Positions 18,918 through 27,328 are shown, numbered from the stretch's first letter. The stretch is 64,000 bases of DNA from Craurococcus roseus (GCF_039523795.1 NZ_BAAAFZ010000055.1:1-64000); one strand, 5' to 3'. The notes: generated by a model from the letters alone, not told the origin. A program made the numbers and translations.

Positions 18918-20120
18918 ATGGCGGCGGTGCTCGGCCTGGCCGAGGTGCGCGCCGCGGCGGAGCGCATCCGCGGCGCCGTCCTGCGCACGCCGACCGTCCC
19001 GTCCGACGCAGTGTCGCGCGCGGCGGGCTGCCGCGTCTTCCTGAAGCTCGACACGCTCCAGGCCACCGGAGCGTTCAAGGAGCGGGGCGCGGCCAACCGC
19101 ATCGCCCTCCTGCCCCCCGGCGTCGCGGGCGTGGTCGCCATGTCGGCCGGCAACCACGCGCAGGCGGTGGCGCGGCACGCGGCGCTGGCCGGCATCCCAG
19201 CCGTCATCGTCATGCCGCGCTTCACCCCGGCGACCAAGGTGGTCCGCACGGAGGGCTGGGGCGCCCGCGTGGTGCTGCACGGCGAGACGCTGGCCGAGGC
19301 GGCGGAGCACGCGCACGAACTGGCGCGGCGCGACGGCCTCGCCTTCGTCCATCCCTACGACGACCCGGCGGTGATCGCAGGCCAGGGCACGCTGGCGCTG
19401 GAGATGCTGGAGGACCGGCCGGAACTCGACGCGCTGGTGCTGCCGGTGGGCGGCGGCGGCCTCTTGGCCGGCTGCGCCGCCGCGGCGCGTAGCCTCAAGC
19501 CGGGGATGCCGATCTTCGGCGCCGAGGTCGAATTCTACCCGGCCATGGCGCAGCGGCTGGCCGGGCAGCCGGTGTCGGTGGGCGGGCCGACCATCGCCGA
19601 GGGCATCGCCGTGCGCGATGTGGGCGAGGTGCCGCTCGCCATGATCCGCGAGTTCGGCATCGAGGTGCTGGTGGTGCCGGAGCGCGCGGTGGAGCGGGCC
19701 ATCGCCCTGTTGGTGGAGGGCGCGCGCGTGGTGGCGGAGGGCGCGGGCGCGACGGGCCTCGCGGCCATCCTGGCCTTCCCGGAGCGCTTCGCCGGCAAGG
19801 CGGTCGGCACCGCGGTGTGCGGCGGCAACATCGACTCGCGCATCCTCGCCAACGTGCTGCTGCGCAACCTGCTGCGCGACGGGCGCATCCTGCGGCTCCA
19901 CCTCGACATCCCGGACCGGCCCGGCGTGCTGGCCGACATCGCCACGCGCGTCGCGGCGGCGGGAGGCAACGTCATCGAGGTGCTGCACCAGCGCCTCTTC
20001 GCCGCGCCCTCCGTGCAGAGCGCGGAGCTGGAGCTGATGGTGGAGGTGCGCGACGCCCCGCAGGGCGAGGCTTTGGTAGCTGCTCTGGAAACGGGCGGCT
20101 ACGTGGTGCGGCGGGGCTGA
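18918..20120 (+). CDS. ilvA: Threonine ammonia-lyase (threonine dehydratase)
   Basis: A PLP enzyme that deaminates threonine to 2-oxobutanoate, the first step toward isoleucine. The PLP lysine lies in ATGAFKERGA (about residue 55). SAGNHAQAVA and GGGGLLAG contact the cofactor phosphate. From about residue 320 an ACT domain (HLDIPDRPGVLADIATRVA) suggests amino-acid feedback control. The 400-aa length fits the single-ACT form rather than the longer biosynthetic form, so a catabolic or housekeeping role is also possible. It lies 10 nt after greA. Confidence 0.9.
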   Translation: MAAVLGLAEVRAAAERIRGAVLRTPTVPSDAVSRAAGCRVFLKLDTLQATGAFKERGAANRIALLPPGVAGVVAMSAGNHAQAVARHAALAGIPAVIVMPRFTPATKVVRTEGWGARVVLHGETLAEAAEHAHELARRDGLAFVHPYDDPAVIAGQGTLALEMLEDRPELDALVLPVGGGGLLAGCAAAARSLKPGMPIFGAEVEFYPAMAQRLAGQPVSVGGPTIAEGIAVRDVGEVPLAMIREFGIEVLVVPERAVERAIALLVEGARVVAEGAGATGLAAILAFPERFAGKAVGTAVCGGNIDSRILANVLLRNLLRDGRILRLHLDIPDRPGVLADIATRVAAAGGNVIEVLHQRLFAAPSVQSAELELMVEVRDAPQGEALVAALETGGYVVRRG

Positions 20121-20153
20121 CCCGGGGGCCCCAGGCCCGGAAGGAGATCCGGC

Positions 20154-21050
20154 ATGAAGGTGTTCGTCACGGGTGCGGCCGGGTACATCGGCGGTTCGGT
20201 GGCCGCCCGGCTGGCGGAAGCCGGGCACGCGGTGCGCGGGCTGGTGCGGAGCCCGGAGAAGGCGGAGGCCGTGCGGGCTTTCGGCATCGAGCCGGTGCCC
20301 GGCGACCTGGACGACCGCGACCTCCTGGCGGCGGAGGCGAGGCGGGCCGACGGCGTGGTCAACGCCGCCAGCAGCGACCACCGCGGCGCCGTGGAAGCGC
20401 TGGTCGAAGCGCTCGCGGGCTCGGGCAAGCCGCTGCTGCACACCTCCGGGTCCAGCATCGTCGGCGACGACGCCCGCGGCGAGTTCTCGGACAAGGTGTT
20501 CGAGGAGGACACGCCCGTCGCGCCCACCGGCGGCCGGGCCGCGCGCGTCGCCATCGACCGGTTCGTGGTGGGCGCGGCGGAGCGCGGCGTGCGGTCCGCG
20601 GTGCTGTGCAACACCCTGATCTACGGCCGCGGCCTCGGCCCGCACCAGGACAGCATCCAGGTGCCGGCCCTGGTGCAACAGGCGAAGAAGAGCGGCGTGC
20701 CCCGGCACGTCGGGCGCGGCCTTAATGTCTGGTCCACCGTCCACATCGAGGACGTGGCGGACCTGTACCGGCTCGTCCTGGAAAACCCGGAGGCGCGCGG
20801 CTTCATGTTCGTGGAGAACGGCGAGGCGTCGTTCCGCGACATCGTGGCCGCGATCGGCCGCAGGCTGGGCTTGGGCGAGCCGCAGCCCTGGCCGATCGAG
20901 GACGCGATCCGGGAATGGGGCCCCGACCGCGCAACCTACGCCCTCGGCTCGAACAGCCGCGTGCGGGGCCGCCGCGCCCGCGCGCTGGGCTGGGCGCCGC
21001 GCCACAGCTCGGTGTTGGAGTGGATAGCGCGCGAGATGCCGGTCGGTTAA
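20154..21050 (+). CDS. NAD(P)-dependent epimerase/dehydratase-family protein
   Basis: The 298-aa product is an extended or atypical SDR: GAAGYIGGSVAARLAEAGH at the N-terminus is the glycine-rich cofactor loop. The mid-section runs LLHTSGSSIVGDDARGEF and VEDVADLY-like sequence near residue 200. The usual YxxxK is not obvious, so catalytic identity is uncertain. GGAGAT precedes the ATG by 5 nt. It ends in a 4-nt tail-to-tail overlap with the Lrp-family gene. Confidence 0.82.
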   Translation: MKVFVTGAAGYIGGSVAARLAEAGHAVRGLVRSPEKAEAVRAFGIEPVPGDLDDRDLLAAEARRADGVVNAASSDHRGAVEALVEALAGSGKPLLHTSGSSIVGDDARGEFSDKVFEEDTPVAPTGGRAARVAIDRFVVGAAERGVRSAVLCNTLIYGRGLGPHQDSIQVPALVQQAKKSGVPRHVGRGLNVWSTVHIEDVADLYRLVLENPEARGFMFVENGEASFRDIVAAIGRRLGLGEPQPWPIEDAIREWGPDRATYALGSNSRVRGRRARALGWAPRHSSVLEWIAREMPVG

Positions 21051-21529
21051 TCGCCCGGCACCGGCACCCCAGGCTCTTCCTTCGCCGTGCGGATGGTCTG
21101 CAGCGTCTGCACCCGCGCCACCGGGCTAGCGGCGGTGAGGCGCCGCGTCAGCGCGTTCTCGTGCGCCGTGTCCCGCGCCACCAGCCGCAGCAGGAAGTCG
21201 CCGCCGCCGCGAATCATGTGGCATTCCCGCACCTCGGGCCATTCCGTGACCAGCCGCTCGAATTCCGAGAGCACGGCCTCCTTCTGGCTTTCCAGGCCGA
21301 CCAGGGCGAAGAAGGTGACCTCCCAACCGAGCGCCGCCGGGTCCAGCGCGGCGTGGTAGCCGCGGATCACGCCGGCCTCCTCCAGCCGGCGGACGCGGCG
21401 CAGGCAAGGGGGCGCCGACAGGCCGACCCGGCGCGCCAGTTCCACGTTCGTCATGCGCCCGTCGGCCTGCAACTCCGCCAGGAGCCGCAGGTCCACGTCG
21501 TCGAGCGAGGGGTCTTGCTCCTCCGCCAT
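21047..21529 (-). CDS. Lrp/AsnC-family transcriptional regulator
   Basis: The 160-aa protein has an N-terminal winged HTH (LDDVDLRLLAELQADGRMTN then VELARRVGLSAPPCLRRVRR) and a C-terminal RAM/ACT-like ligand domain containing VRECHMIRGGGDFLLRLVA. Members sense amino acids and often regulate a divergent gene. Here the divergent neighbour is trxB, 158 nt away, followed by an LsrB-type gene. This lrp-trxB-lysR order is shared with Rhizobiales as I recall it. Confidence 0.9.
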   Translation of the reverse strand: MAEEQDPSLDDVDLRLLAELQADGRMTNVELARRVGLSAPPCLRRVRRLEEAGVIRGYHAALDPAALGWEVTFFALVGLESQKEAVLSEFERLVTEWPEVRECHMIRGGGDFLLRLVARDTAHENALTRRLTAASPVARVQTLQTIRTAKEEPGVPVPGD

Positions 21530-21687
21530 CCGTCCCTTCGTCGCCCGATTCGTTGCCCGGGCCGCGTCCGGCGCGCACTATCGTTGCGGGATTCGGCGGT
21601 CGCAAGCCTTTGGCTTGTGGCGCCGGCCCCAACCGCCGATATCAACGCGGTCTGTTATCGTCGCCGCCATCCGGGGAACAGCAGCCA

Positions 21688-22668
21688 GTGCCCGCCACCC
21701 ACCGCACGCGCCTCCTGATCATCGGCGCCGGCCCCGCCGGCTACACAGCGGCGATCTACGCCGCGCGCGCGGGATTGAAGCCGATCGTGGTGGCCGGCCT
21801 CCAACCGGGCGGGCAGCTCACCATCACCACCGATGTGGAGAACTACCCGGGCTTCGCCGAGGCGATCCAAGGCCCCTGGCTGATGGACCAGTTCCGCGCC
21901 CAGGCGGGCCATGTCGGCGCCGCCATCGCGGAGGACGTGGTCACGGCCGTGGACCTTTCGGCGCGGCCGTTCCGGGCGACCGGCGATTCCGGGGACGTTT
22001 ACCTCGGCGATTCGGTGGTGATCGCCACCGGCGCGCAGGCGCGTTGGCTCGGCATCCCGGGCGAAAAGGAGCTGTCCGGCTTCGGCGTCTCCGCCTGCGC
22101 CACCTGCGACGGCTTCTTCTTCCGCGGCAGGAACGTCGCCGTGGTCGGCGGCGGCAACACCGCGGTGGAGGAGGCGCTGTACCTGTCCGGCCTAGCCGCC
22201 CAGGTGACCGTGATCCACCGCCGCGACCGCTTCCGGGCGGAGCGCATCCTCCAGCAGCGCCTGCTGGCCAAGAACAACGTCCGCGTGCTGTGGAACACGG
22301 TGGCGGAGGAGGTGCTGGGCGGCACGGTGGGCAAGGCGCGCGCCGTCCGCGCGCTCGCGCTCCGCGACGTGGCGACGGGCGAGCGGACGGAAGCGCCCTT
22401 CGACGGCGTCTTCGTCGCCATCGGCCACGACCCGGCGACGGCGCTGTTCCGCGGCCAGGTCGGGATGGACGACGACGGCTACATTCGCACCGAACCCGGC
22501 ACCACCCGCACCAGCGTCGAGGGCGTTTTCGCCGCCGGCGACGTGCAGGACCGCATCTACCGGCAGGCCGTCACCGCCGCCGGCACCGGCTGCATGGCGG
22601 CGCTGGACGCCGAGAAGTGGCTCGCCCACATGCCGGCCGACGCGCCCGCGGTCGAGGCCTGGACCTAG
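21688..22668 (+). CDS. trxB: Thioredoxin-disulfide reductase
   Basis: TrxB passes electrons from NADPH via FAD to thioredoxin. The 326-aa product has the FAD motif GAGPAGYTAAIYAARAG near residue 13, the redox pair in SACATCDGFF, an NADPH motif VVGGGNTAVEEALYL, and the C-terminal FAD loop GVFAAGDVQD. GTG 21688 is chosen because GGGGAA lies 9 nt upstream and the frame above lacks family similarity. It is followed 8 nt later by the LysR-type gene, so the two are probably one transcript. Confidence 0.95.
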   Translation: MPATHRTRLLIIGAGPAGYTAAIYAARAGLKPIVVAGLQPGGQLTITTDVENYPGFAEAIQGPWLMDQFRAQAGHVGAAIAEDVVTAVDLSARPFRATGDSGDVYLGDSVVIATGAQARWLGIPGEKELSGFGVSACATCDGFFFRGRNVAVVGGGNTAVEEALYLSGLAAQVTVIHRRDRFRAERILQQRLLAKNNVRVLWNTVAEEVLGGTVGKARAVRALALRDVATGERTEAPFDGVFVAIGHDPATALFRGQVGMDDDGYIRTEPGTTRTSVEGVFAAGDVQDRIYRQAVTAAGTGCMAALDAEKWLAHMPADAPAVEAWT

Positions 22669-22676
22669 GCGGGACC

Positions 22677-23573
22677 ATGCCGCTCGATTGGGACAAGCTG
22701 CGCGTGTTCCACGCGGTGGCCGAGGCCGGCAGCTTCACCCACGCGGGCGAGACGCTGAACCTCAGCCAGTCCGCCGTTTCACGCCAGATCCAGGCCCTGG
22801 AGGAGTCGCTGCGCGTGCCGCTGTTCCACCGGCACGCCCGCGGCCTGATCCTGACCGAGCCGGGCGAGACGCTGAACCGCACCGTCCGGGAGGTCTTCGC
22901 CAAGCTGGCGATGACCGAGGCGCTGCTGACCGAGAGCCGCGAGCGCCCGGCGGGGCGGCTCAAGGTCACGAGCACCGCCGGCTTCGGCAACGTGTGGTTG
23001 GCCCCCCGCCTCCACCGCTTCCTGCGCCTCTACGCCGAGGTGTCGGTGGTGCTGCTGCTGGACGACAGCGACCTCGACCTCGCCATGCGGGAGGCGGACG
23101 TGGCCATCCGGATGCACCCGCCCCGGCAGCCCGACCTGATCCAGCGGCACCTCGCGACCTTCGGCTGGCGGGTCTTCGGCGCGCCGTCTTACCTCAAGGC
23201 GGCCGGCATCCCGCAGCGGGTGGAGGACCTGGACGCGCACCGCATCATCTGCTGGGGGGACCACAACCCGCCCAACGACCAGATCAACTGGCTGGTCGAG
23301 GCGGGCCGCCGCCCGGGCGCGCCGCGCCGCGCCGCGGTGGAGATTAACAGCCAGACCGGCATCCTGCGGGCGGTGCGGAGCGGCCTCGGGCTGGCGGCCC
23401 TGCCGGAGTACATGGGCCCCGAGTTGGACGGGCTCCTGCGGGTGCTGCCGGAGGTGAAAAGCCCCCGGTTGGATGCCTACTTCGTGTATCCGGAGGAGTT
23501 GCGGCATTCGAAGCGCGTGGCGGTGTTCCGCGACTTCGTCGTGGCGGAACTCGCGGCGGGCGCCGCCGGCTAG
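22677..23573 (+). CDS. lsrB: LysR-type regulator of the LsrB/VtlR type
   Basis: The 298-aa protein has an N-terminal HTH (MPLDWDKLRVFHAVAEAGSF, then THAGETLNLSQSAVSRQIQA) and a periplasmic-binding-like sensing domain. The opening residues and FHRHARGLILTEPGE match what I recall of LsrB of Sinorhizobium/Agrobacterium and VtlR of Brucella, which control envelope, oxidative-stress and sRNA genes. The trxB-lsrB order is the same as in those genera, where AbcR sRNA genes lie next to lsrB. Here a terminator-ended RNA candidate follows 70 nt downstream. Confidence 0.88.
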   Translation: MPLDWDKLRVFHAVAEAGSFTHAGETLNLSQSAVSRQIQALEESLRVPLFHRHARGLILTEPGETLNRTVREVFAKLAMTEALLTESRERPAGRLKVTSTAGFGNVWLAPRLHRFLRLYAEVSVVLLLDDSDLDLAMREADVAIRMHPPRQPDLIQRHLATFGWRVFGAPSYLKAAGIPQRVEDLDAHRIICWGDHNPPNDQINWLVEAGRRPGAPRRAAVEINSQTGILRAVRSGLGLAALPEYMGPELDGLLRVLPEVKSPRLDAYFVYPEELRHSKRVAVFRDFVVAELAAGAAG

Positions 23574-23645
23574 CATGCATGGCGCGCATGGCGGACCGGA
23601 GATTTCACCAAACCCACCCCGCCCGTGCGGGGCTAAATTGCAACC

Positions 23646-23763
23646 ATCCAACGACGAGTTGGACGGGGTCTTCCGGGGCCACGCTCCGGACCCCCTCGTC
23701 TCCCAGACGTGAAGCCTCCCTGTTGACTTGGCCGCCGACCCGAACACGGGTCGGCGGCTTTTT
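23646..23763 (+). ncRNA. abcR: Probable AbcR (alpha-r15) family trans-acting sRNA
   Basis: Downstream of lsrB, no protein gene fits, but the DNA is densely structured. A stem CCAAC/GTTGG (23648-23662) is followed by a larger hairpin, GGGGTC..CGGGG with CTCCG..GACCCC (23665-23694). Then comes unpaired sequence with CTCCCA (23700-23705) and CTCCC (23716-23720), and finally a perfect intrinsic terminator. The two C-rich motifs are the anti-Shine-Dalgarno elements described for AbcR RNAs, which repress ABC-transporter mRNAs with Hfq. The 5' end is estimated from a TAAATT (-10-like) at 23634-23639. Length (about 118 nt), synteny and motifs agree, but the family assignment is an inference. Confidence 0.6.
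23731..23763 (+). terminator. Intrinsic terminator of the AbcR-like RNA
   Basis: GCCGCCGACCCG (23731-23742) pairs perfectly with CGGGTCGGCGGC (23747-23758) around an AACA loop, followed by TTTTT. This is the strongest terminator in the window. It sits immediately upstream of the lipoprotein hydrolase frame, so that gene needs read-through or its own promoter. Confidence 0.9.
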
Positions 23764-23764
23764 C

Positions 23765-24801
23765 TTGTCCGGGCCCCGGCGGACGGTGGCGGCGTCGGCG
23801 GTGCTGCTCGCGGCCCTGGCCGCCACCCCGGCGTGCGCCCCCGTGGTCAGGCCCGCGGGCGTGCCGACGGTGCAGGCGGCGCTCGCCAAGGACGCGCTGG
23901 TGATGGCGGACGGCGCCAGGCTGCCGTTGCGCGCTTGGCTGCCGGAGGGGGGCGAGCCGCCGCGCGCCGTCGTGCTCGGCCTGCACGGGTTCGGCGACCA
24001 TTCCGGCAACGCCTTCGACTTGCCGGCGCCGCTGCTGAACGCCAAGGGCGTCGCGCTCTACGCCTACGACCAGCGTGGCTTCGGCGCCGCGCCCCACCGC
24101 GGTTATTGGGCCGGCGCGGAGACGCTCGTGTCGGACGCCGTGGCCGCGGCGCGGCTGGTGCGGGCGCGGCACCCCGGCGCGCCGCTCTACATGATGGGCG
24201 AGAGCATGGGCGTGGCGGTGCTGCTGGCCGCGGCCGCCTCGCCGGAGCCGCCGCCGGTGGACGGCTACGTGCTGCTGGCGCCGGCGGTGCGCGGCCGGGC
24301 AAGCATGGGCGCCTTCGCGGGCCGCCTGTTGAACACCATGTCATGGCTGATCCCGGCGGTGGCCTTCTACGGGTCGTCGCCCGGCTTCACGCCCACCGAC
24401 AACGAGGAGGCGATGGAGCGCTGGTCGCGCGACCCGCTCACCCTCAAGCAGTTCCGCGTGGACATGGTGCGCGGCCTGGTGGACCTGATGGACGAGGCGA
24501 CGGCGGCCGCGCCGCGCTTCCGCGCGCCGGCGCTGATCCTCTACGGCGCCAAGGACAAGCTGGTGGCGGGCGCGCCGGTGCGCCGGATGGTGCGGGCGCT
24601 GCCCGGGGACGCCCCGCACCGGATCGCCTACTATGCTGAGGGCCACCACCTGCTGCTGCGCGACACCAACCGCGCGGCGGTGGCCGAGGACATCGCGGCT
24701 TGGCTGCAACGGCCGGACGCGCCCTTGCCGTCCGGCGCNNNNNNNNNNNNNNNNGCGCCGACGCGGCGGCGGGCCGCTGGCTCGAAGCCGGCGCGCGCTG
24801 A
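23765..24801 (+). CDS. Alpha/beta-hydrolase lipoprotein (monoacylglycerol lipase-like), interrupted by an assembly gap
   Basis: The frame encodes a serine hydrolase: VVLGLHGFGDHSGNAFD at the oxyanion region, the nucleophile elbow MGESMGVAV, an acid in LYGAKDKLV and the histidine in AEGHHLL. This layout resembles monoacylglycerol lipase/lysophospholipase proteins. TTG 23765 gives a lipoprotein signal (SGPRRTVAASAVLLAALAAT, then PAC); GTG 23786 is an alternative without the positive charges. The C-terminus runs into a 16-N gap at 24739. Beyond the gap, ADAAAGRWLEAGAR and a stop at 24799-24801 look like the natural end but are in another frame, so the gap length is probably wrong. Confidence 0.75.
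24739..24754. other. Assembly gap (16 N)
   Basis: Sixteen undetermined bases lie within the last codons of the hydrolase gene. The reading frames on the two sides do not join with 16 bases but would with a length of 2 modulo 3, such as 14, 17 or 20. Confidence 0.99.
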
Positions 24802-24814
24802 GCCAGGGGCCTCC

Positions 24815-26209
24815 TCACCGCGCCGTGGCCGTCGCGCCCGCTTCCGCCGCGGCCGTCGCCGGCGCGGCGGGCGTTGCGACGCGCACCATGCCCGCCCCGT
24901 CCGGCCGCCAGCCGAGCCGGCGCGCGACGCGCAGGCCGTAGTAGCACGTTTTGAAGGCCAGCACCGGCACCCGGAGGTGCGGGTTCCTGTGGACGTCACC
25001 GGCCAGCATGCTGACCAAGCCCTCGCGCATCCGGAAGCGGTTGCTCGGCGCCATGAACATGTCGCGCATGACCGGGTCGTTGATGCGGTAGATCAGCCAG
25101 GAGAGCGAGCCGATGGCGCCGCGCACCTTCTTCTCGAAGCGACGCAGCGCCGGCGCGGCGGCGGCGCGGTCGTCGAGCCAGGTGTGGACGGCGTCGGCCG
25201 CCAAGTCGCCGCTCGCCATGGCGAGGCAGACGCCCGAGGAGAAGACCGGGTCGATGAAGGCGAAGGCGTCGCCGACCATGAGCCAGCCGTCGCCGGCCAT
25301 CGTGTCCGAGCGGTAGGAGTAGTTGCCCGTCGCCTGCGCCGGCATCACCATCTCCGCGTCCCGCGCCCGCGCCGCCGTGGAGGGGCACATGGCGATGGCC
25401 TCGCGCAGGAACTCGTCGAGCGTGCCGCGGCGGCGCTTGAAGAAGTCCGGGTCGCTGACGACGCCGACGCTCATGATCCCGCCCTGGAGCGGGATGAACC
25501 AGAACCAGCCGTGCTCGAAGAGGTGGATGCCGATGTAGCCGTCCTCCTCCGCCGAGCCGTCGCGCGTCTTCACGCCCTTGAAGTGGGAGAACAAAGCCGC
25601 CGTGTTGTTGCGGCTGTTGCGCTTCTTGCTGCCCATGCGGCTGGCGAAGAAGGTGTCGCGCCCGGAGGCGTCCACCACGAAGCGCGCGCGCCAGGTCCGC
25701 GCGTTGCCCCGCGCGTCCTCGGCCGTGACGAGCGAGCCGCGGGCGGCGTCGAGCGCCACCTCCGTCACGCGCATCCCCTCGTGCGCCTCCGCGCCGCGGG
25801 CGGCGGCGTTGCGGAACAGCATCTCGTCGAATTCGGCGCGCTTCACCTGGTAGCTGTGGGTGTAGTCGCGGTTGGTGGCCTCGGCGAAGGGGAAGGCCAC
25901 CTGCTTGCCATCGTGCGCGTCGGAGACGAAGGCCGCGCCCGGCTTGAACACGCCGATGCGGGCGAGGTCCTCGCGCAGGCCGAGCCGCTCGAAGACCCGC
26001 AGGTTCTGCGGCAGCAGCGATTCGCCGATGTGGAAACGCGGGTGGACGTCCTTCTCGACCAGCACCACGCGGCGGCCGCGCTCCGCGAGCAGCGCCGCCG
26101 TGGTGGACCCGGCCGGGCCGCCGCCGATCACCAGCACGTCGCATTCCGCGGCGGGCGGAGTGGACGGGGCGTCCGGCGCGGCGGCGGTCGTGGTCGTGTC
26201 CAGCGGCAT
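24815..26209 (-). CDS. FAD-dependent oxidoreductase of the flavin-dependent halogenase family
   Basis: The 464-aa product starts with a dinucleotide-binding motif VLVIGGGPAGSTTAALLAER near residue 25. It has RFHIGESLLPQN, GWFWFIPLQGG in the centre and GDAFAFIDPVFSSGV for the second FAD contact. W-F-W-F-I-P matches the WxWxIP motif of flavin-dependent halogenases, and HIGESLLP is typical of the CmlS-like/alkyl-halidase branch. The product could halogenate a carrier-bound or small aromatic substrate, but many relatives have no known activity and geranylgeranyl-reductase-like roles are possible. It is convergent with the hydrolase and no biosynthetic cluster surrounds it. Confidence 0.82.
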   Translation of the reverse strand: MPLDTTTTAAAPDAPSTPPAAECDVLVIGGGPAGSTTAALLAERGRRVVLVEKDVHPRFHIGESLLPQNLRVFERLGLREDLARIGVFKPGAAFVSDAHDGKQVAFPFAEATNRDYTHSYQVKRAEFDEMLFRNAAARGAEAHEGMRVTEVALDAARGSLVTAEDARGNARTWRARFVVDASGRDTFFASRMGSKKRNSRNNTAALFSHFKGVKTRDGSAEEDGYIGIHLFEHGWFWFIPLQGGIMSVGVVSDPDFFKRRRGTLDEFLREAIAMCPSTAARARDAEMVMPAQATGNYSYRSDTMAGDGWLMVGDAFAFIDPVFSSGVCLAMASGDLAADAVHTWLDDRAAAAPALRRFEKKVRGAIGSLSWLIYRINDPVMRDMFMAPSNRFRMREGLVSMLAGDVHRNPHLRVPVLAFKTCYYGLRVARRLGWRPDGAGMVRVATPAAPATAAAEAGATATAR

Positions 26210-26394
26210 GAGGGCCTTTCCCGAAAGCGTGAGGTCGGCGGAGAAGGAACCCGAGCGCGGCGCGCTTTGCAATCGTGATCTTCGCGCGCTGCGCAGGGCT
26301 GGTCCGGGCGGGGCCGAGCCCGGTTGCGCGACCGCCGCGCCGGGGCACATCCCCCGGGAAACCGGAACCGCTCTGCCGCATCGGGAGCAGCCCC

Positions 26395-26778
26395 ATGGAG
26401 CGTCGCGCCCTTCTCCGGAACGCCTTCGGGATCGGCCTCGCCGGGGCGGCCGTGGCGGCCTGCCGCCAGGTCCCCTGCAACGGGAGATCGGCGGCGAGTT
26501 CAGCGGCCGCGGTTCCAGCGCGATACGCGCCGAACAGATCCGGCGCGCCGGCGCTTCCCAGGGCTGGGTCATCGAGTCGCGCGCCCAGCCTCTTGCGCAG
26601 CACGTTGAGCCGCCGCGGCCAGCAGGCTGTGGTGGACATCCTCCATGACCCGCGGCGCTTCAGCATCCGCTACTCGGGCAGTTCGAACCTGAACTACGAC
26701 GGCACGAACATCAACTCGGACTACAATTCCCACGTCCAGCGCCTGCATCGCGCCATCCTGTCCCAACCCACGACCTGA
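26395..26778 (+). CDS. Small lipoprotein with two compensating frameshifts
   Basis: The open frame gives 127 aa: a lipoprotein signal (ERRALLRNAFGIGLAGAAV, then AAC), a low-quality middle, and a good C-terminus (QAVVDILHDPRRFSIRYSGS, then NLNYDGTNINSDYNS). From about 26470 to 26590 a neighbouring frame instead reads LQREIGGEFSGRGSSAIRAE, QIRRAGASQGW. That is the segment expected between those ends in a family of small alphaproteobacterial lipoproteins I recall. Codons in the open frame's middle (AGA, TCA, CGA, AGG) are unlike the rest of the window. So one base appears gained and one lost; the gene is either mutated or mis-sequenced. Function unknown. Confidence 0.6.
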   Translation: MERRALLRNAFGIGLAGAAVAACRQVPCNGRSAASSAAAVPARYAPNRSGAPALPRAGSSSRAPSLLRSTLSRRGQQAVVDILHDPRRFSIRYSGSSNLNYDGTNINSDYNSHVQRLHRAILSQPTT

Positions 26779-27328
26779 CGCGGGCGCCCGGCGGACATGG
26801 CCTGCGCGTGCCGAATCACGCGCGCGCTTTTCCATTTCGGAACACCACGGTTCCTCAAATACAACTCTTGTATTCGCGATCACCTTTGGATTAACAGGGC
26901 GCAACGCTCATCAACTTATGAGTGATTTACGCCGGAGAAGGACACCAAGTTTGGACGACGCGCCGCTCTTCCCCGCCGCTGCCCATTCGACCTTCGACGG
27001 CGCCGAAACCGGCCGGGGCGAAGCGGTGGGCGGGCAGGTGACGGCCGCGCCGCGCCAGCCGGAAGACCGGATCGGCACCCACTAGCCCGGTCCTCGGGCC
27101 GCCGCGGCAACGGCGGCGGCCTCCACGACACGACGCGCCCTCTCCCCTGCCGCCCGCCTCCCGGCGCGCGGTCGATGGGACGCGGGCGTCCGACCGGACG
27201 CGCCGCGGCCGCGGCGCGCCCACACCAGGCCGCGCCCTCACGGCGGCCCGGTCCTGACATTTCCGCAACGGAGCAGTCCGGGACGCGACGGGAACGCCGC
27301 GCCGGACGGATTGGAGAACCGACTCGGA
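26779..27328. other. Long intergenic stretch with an AT-rich island
   Basis: About 550 nt separate the lipoprotein and GH16 genes. The part 26830-26930 is clearly AT-richer than its surroundings and holds the inverted repeat AATACAACTCTTGTATT (26858-26874), a GGAAC/GTTCC pair nearby (about 26839-26854) and CTCAT/ATGAG around 26908-26922. These look like promoter or operator elements for GH16 or the small frame below. The remainder is GC-rich, with no recognised feature apart from the short open frame described separately. Confidence 0.45.
26918..27085 (+). CDS. Possible 55-aa small protein
   Basis: ATG 26918 opens a 55-codon frame (MSDLRRRRTPSLDDAPLFPA onward, ending EDRIGTH) directly after the AT-rich island. 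Its composition is plausible for coding, but there is no convincing ribosome site and no recognised family. It may be noncoding leader of the GH16 transcript instead. Confidence 0.25.
   Translation: MSDLRRRRTPSLDDAPLFPAAAHSTFDGAETGRGEAVGGQVTAAPRQPEDRIGTH

Noticed and set aside
23574..23764. N-terminal coding extension of the lipoprotein hydrolase
   Set aside because: The open frame here translates hairpin and terminator sequence and lacks protein-like character; the AbcR-like RNA explains the region better.
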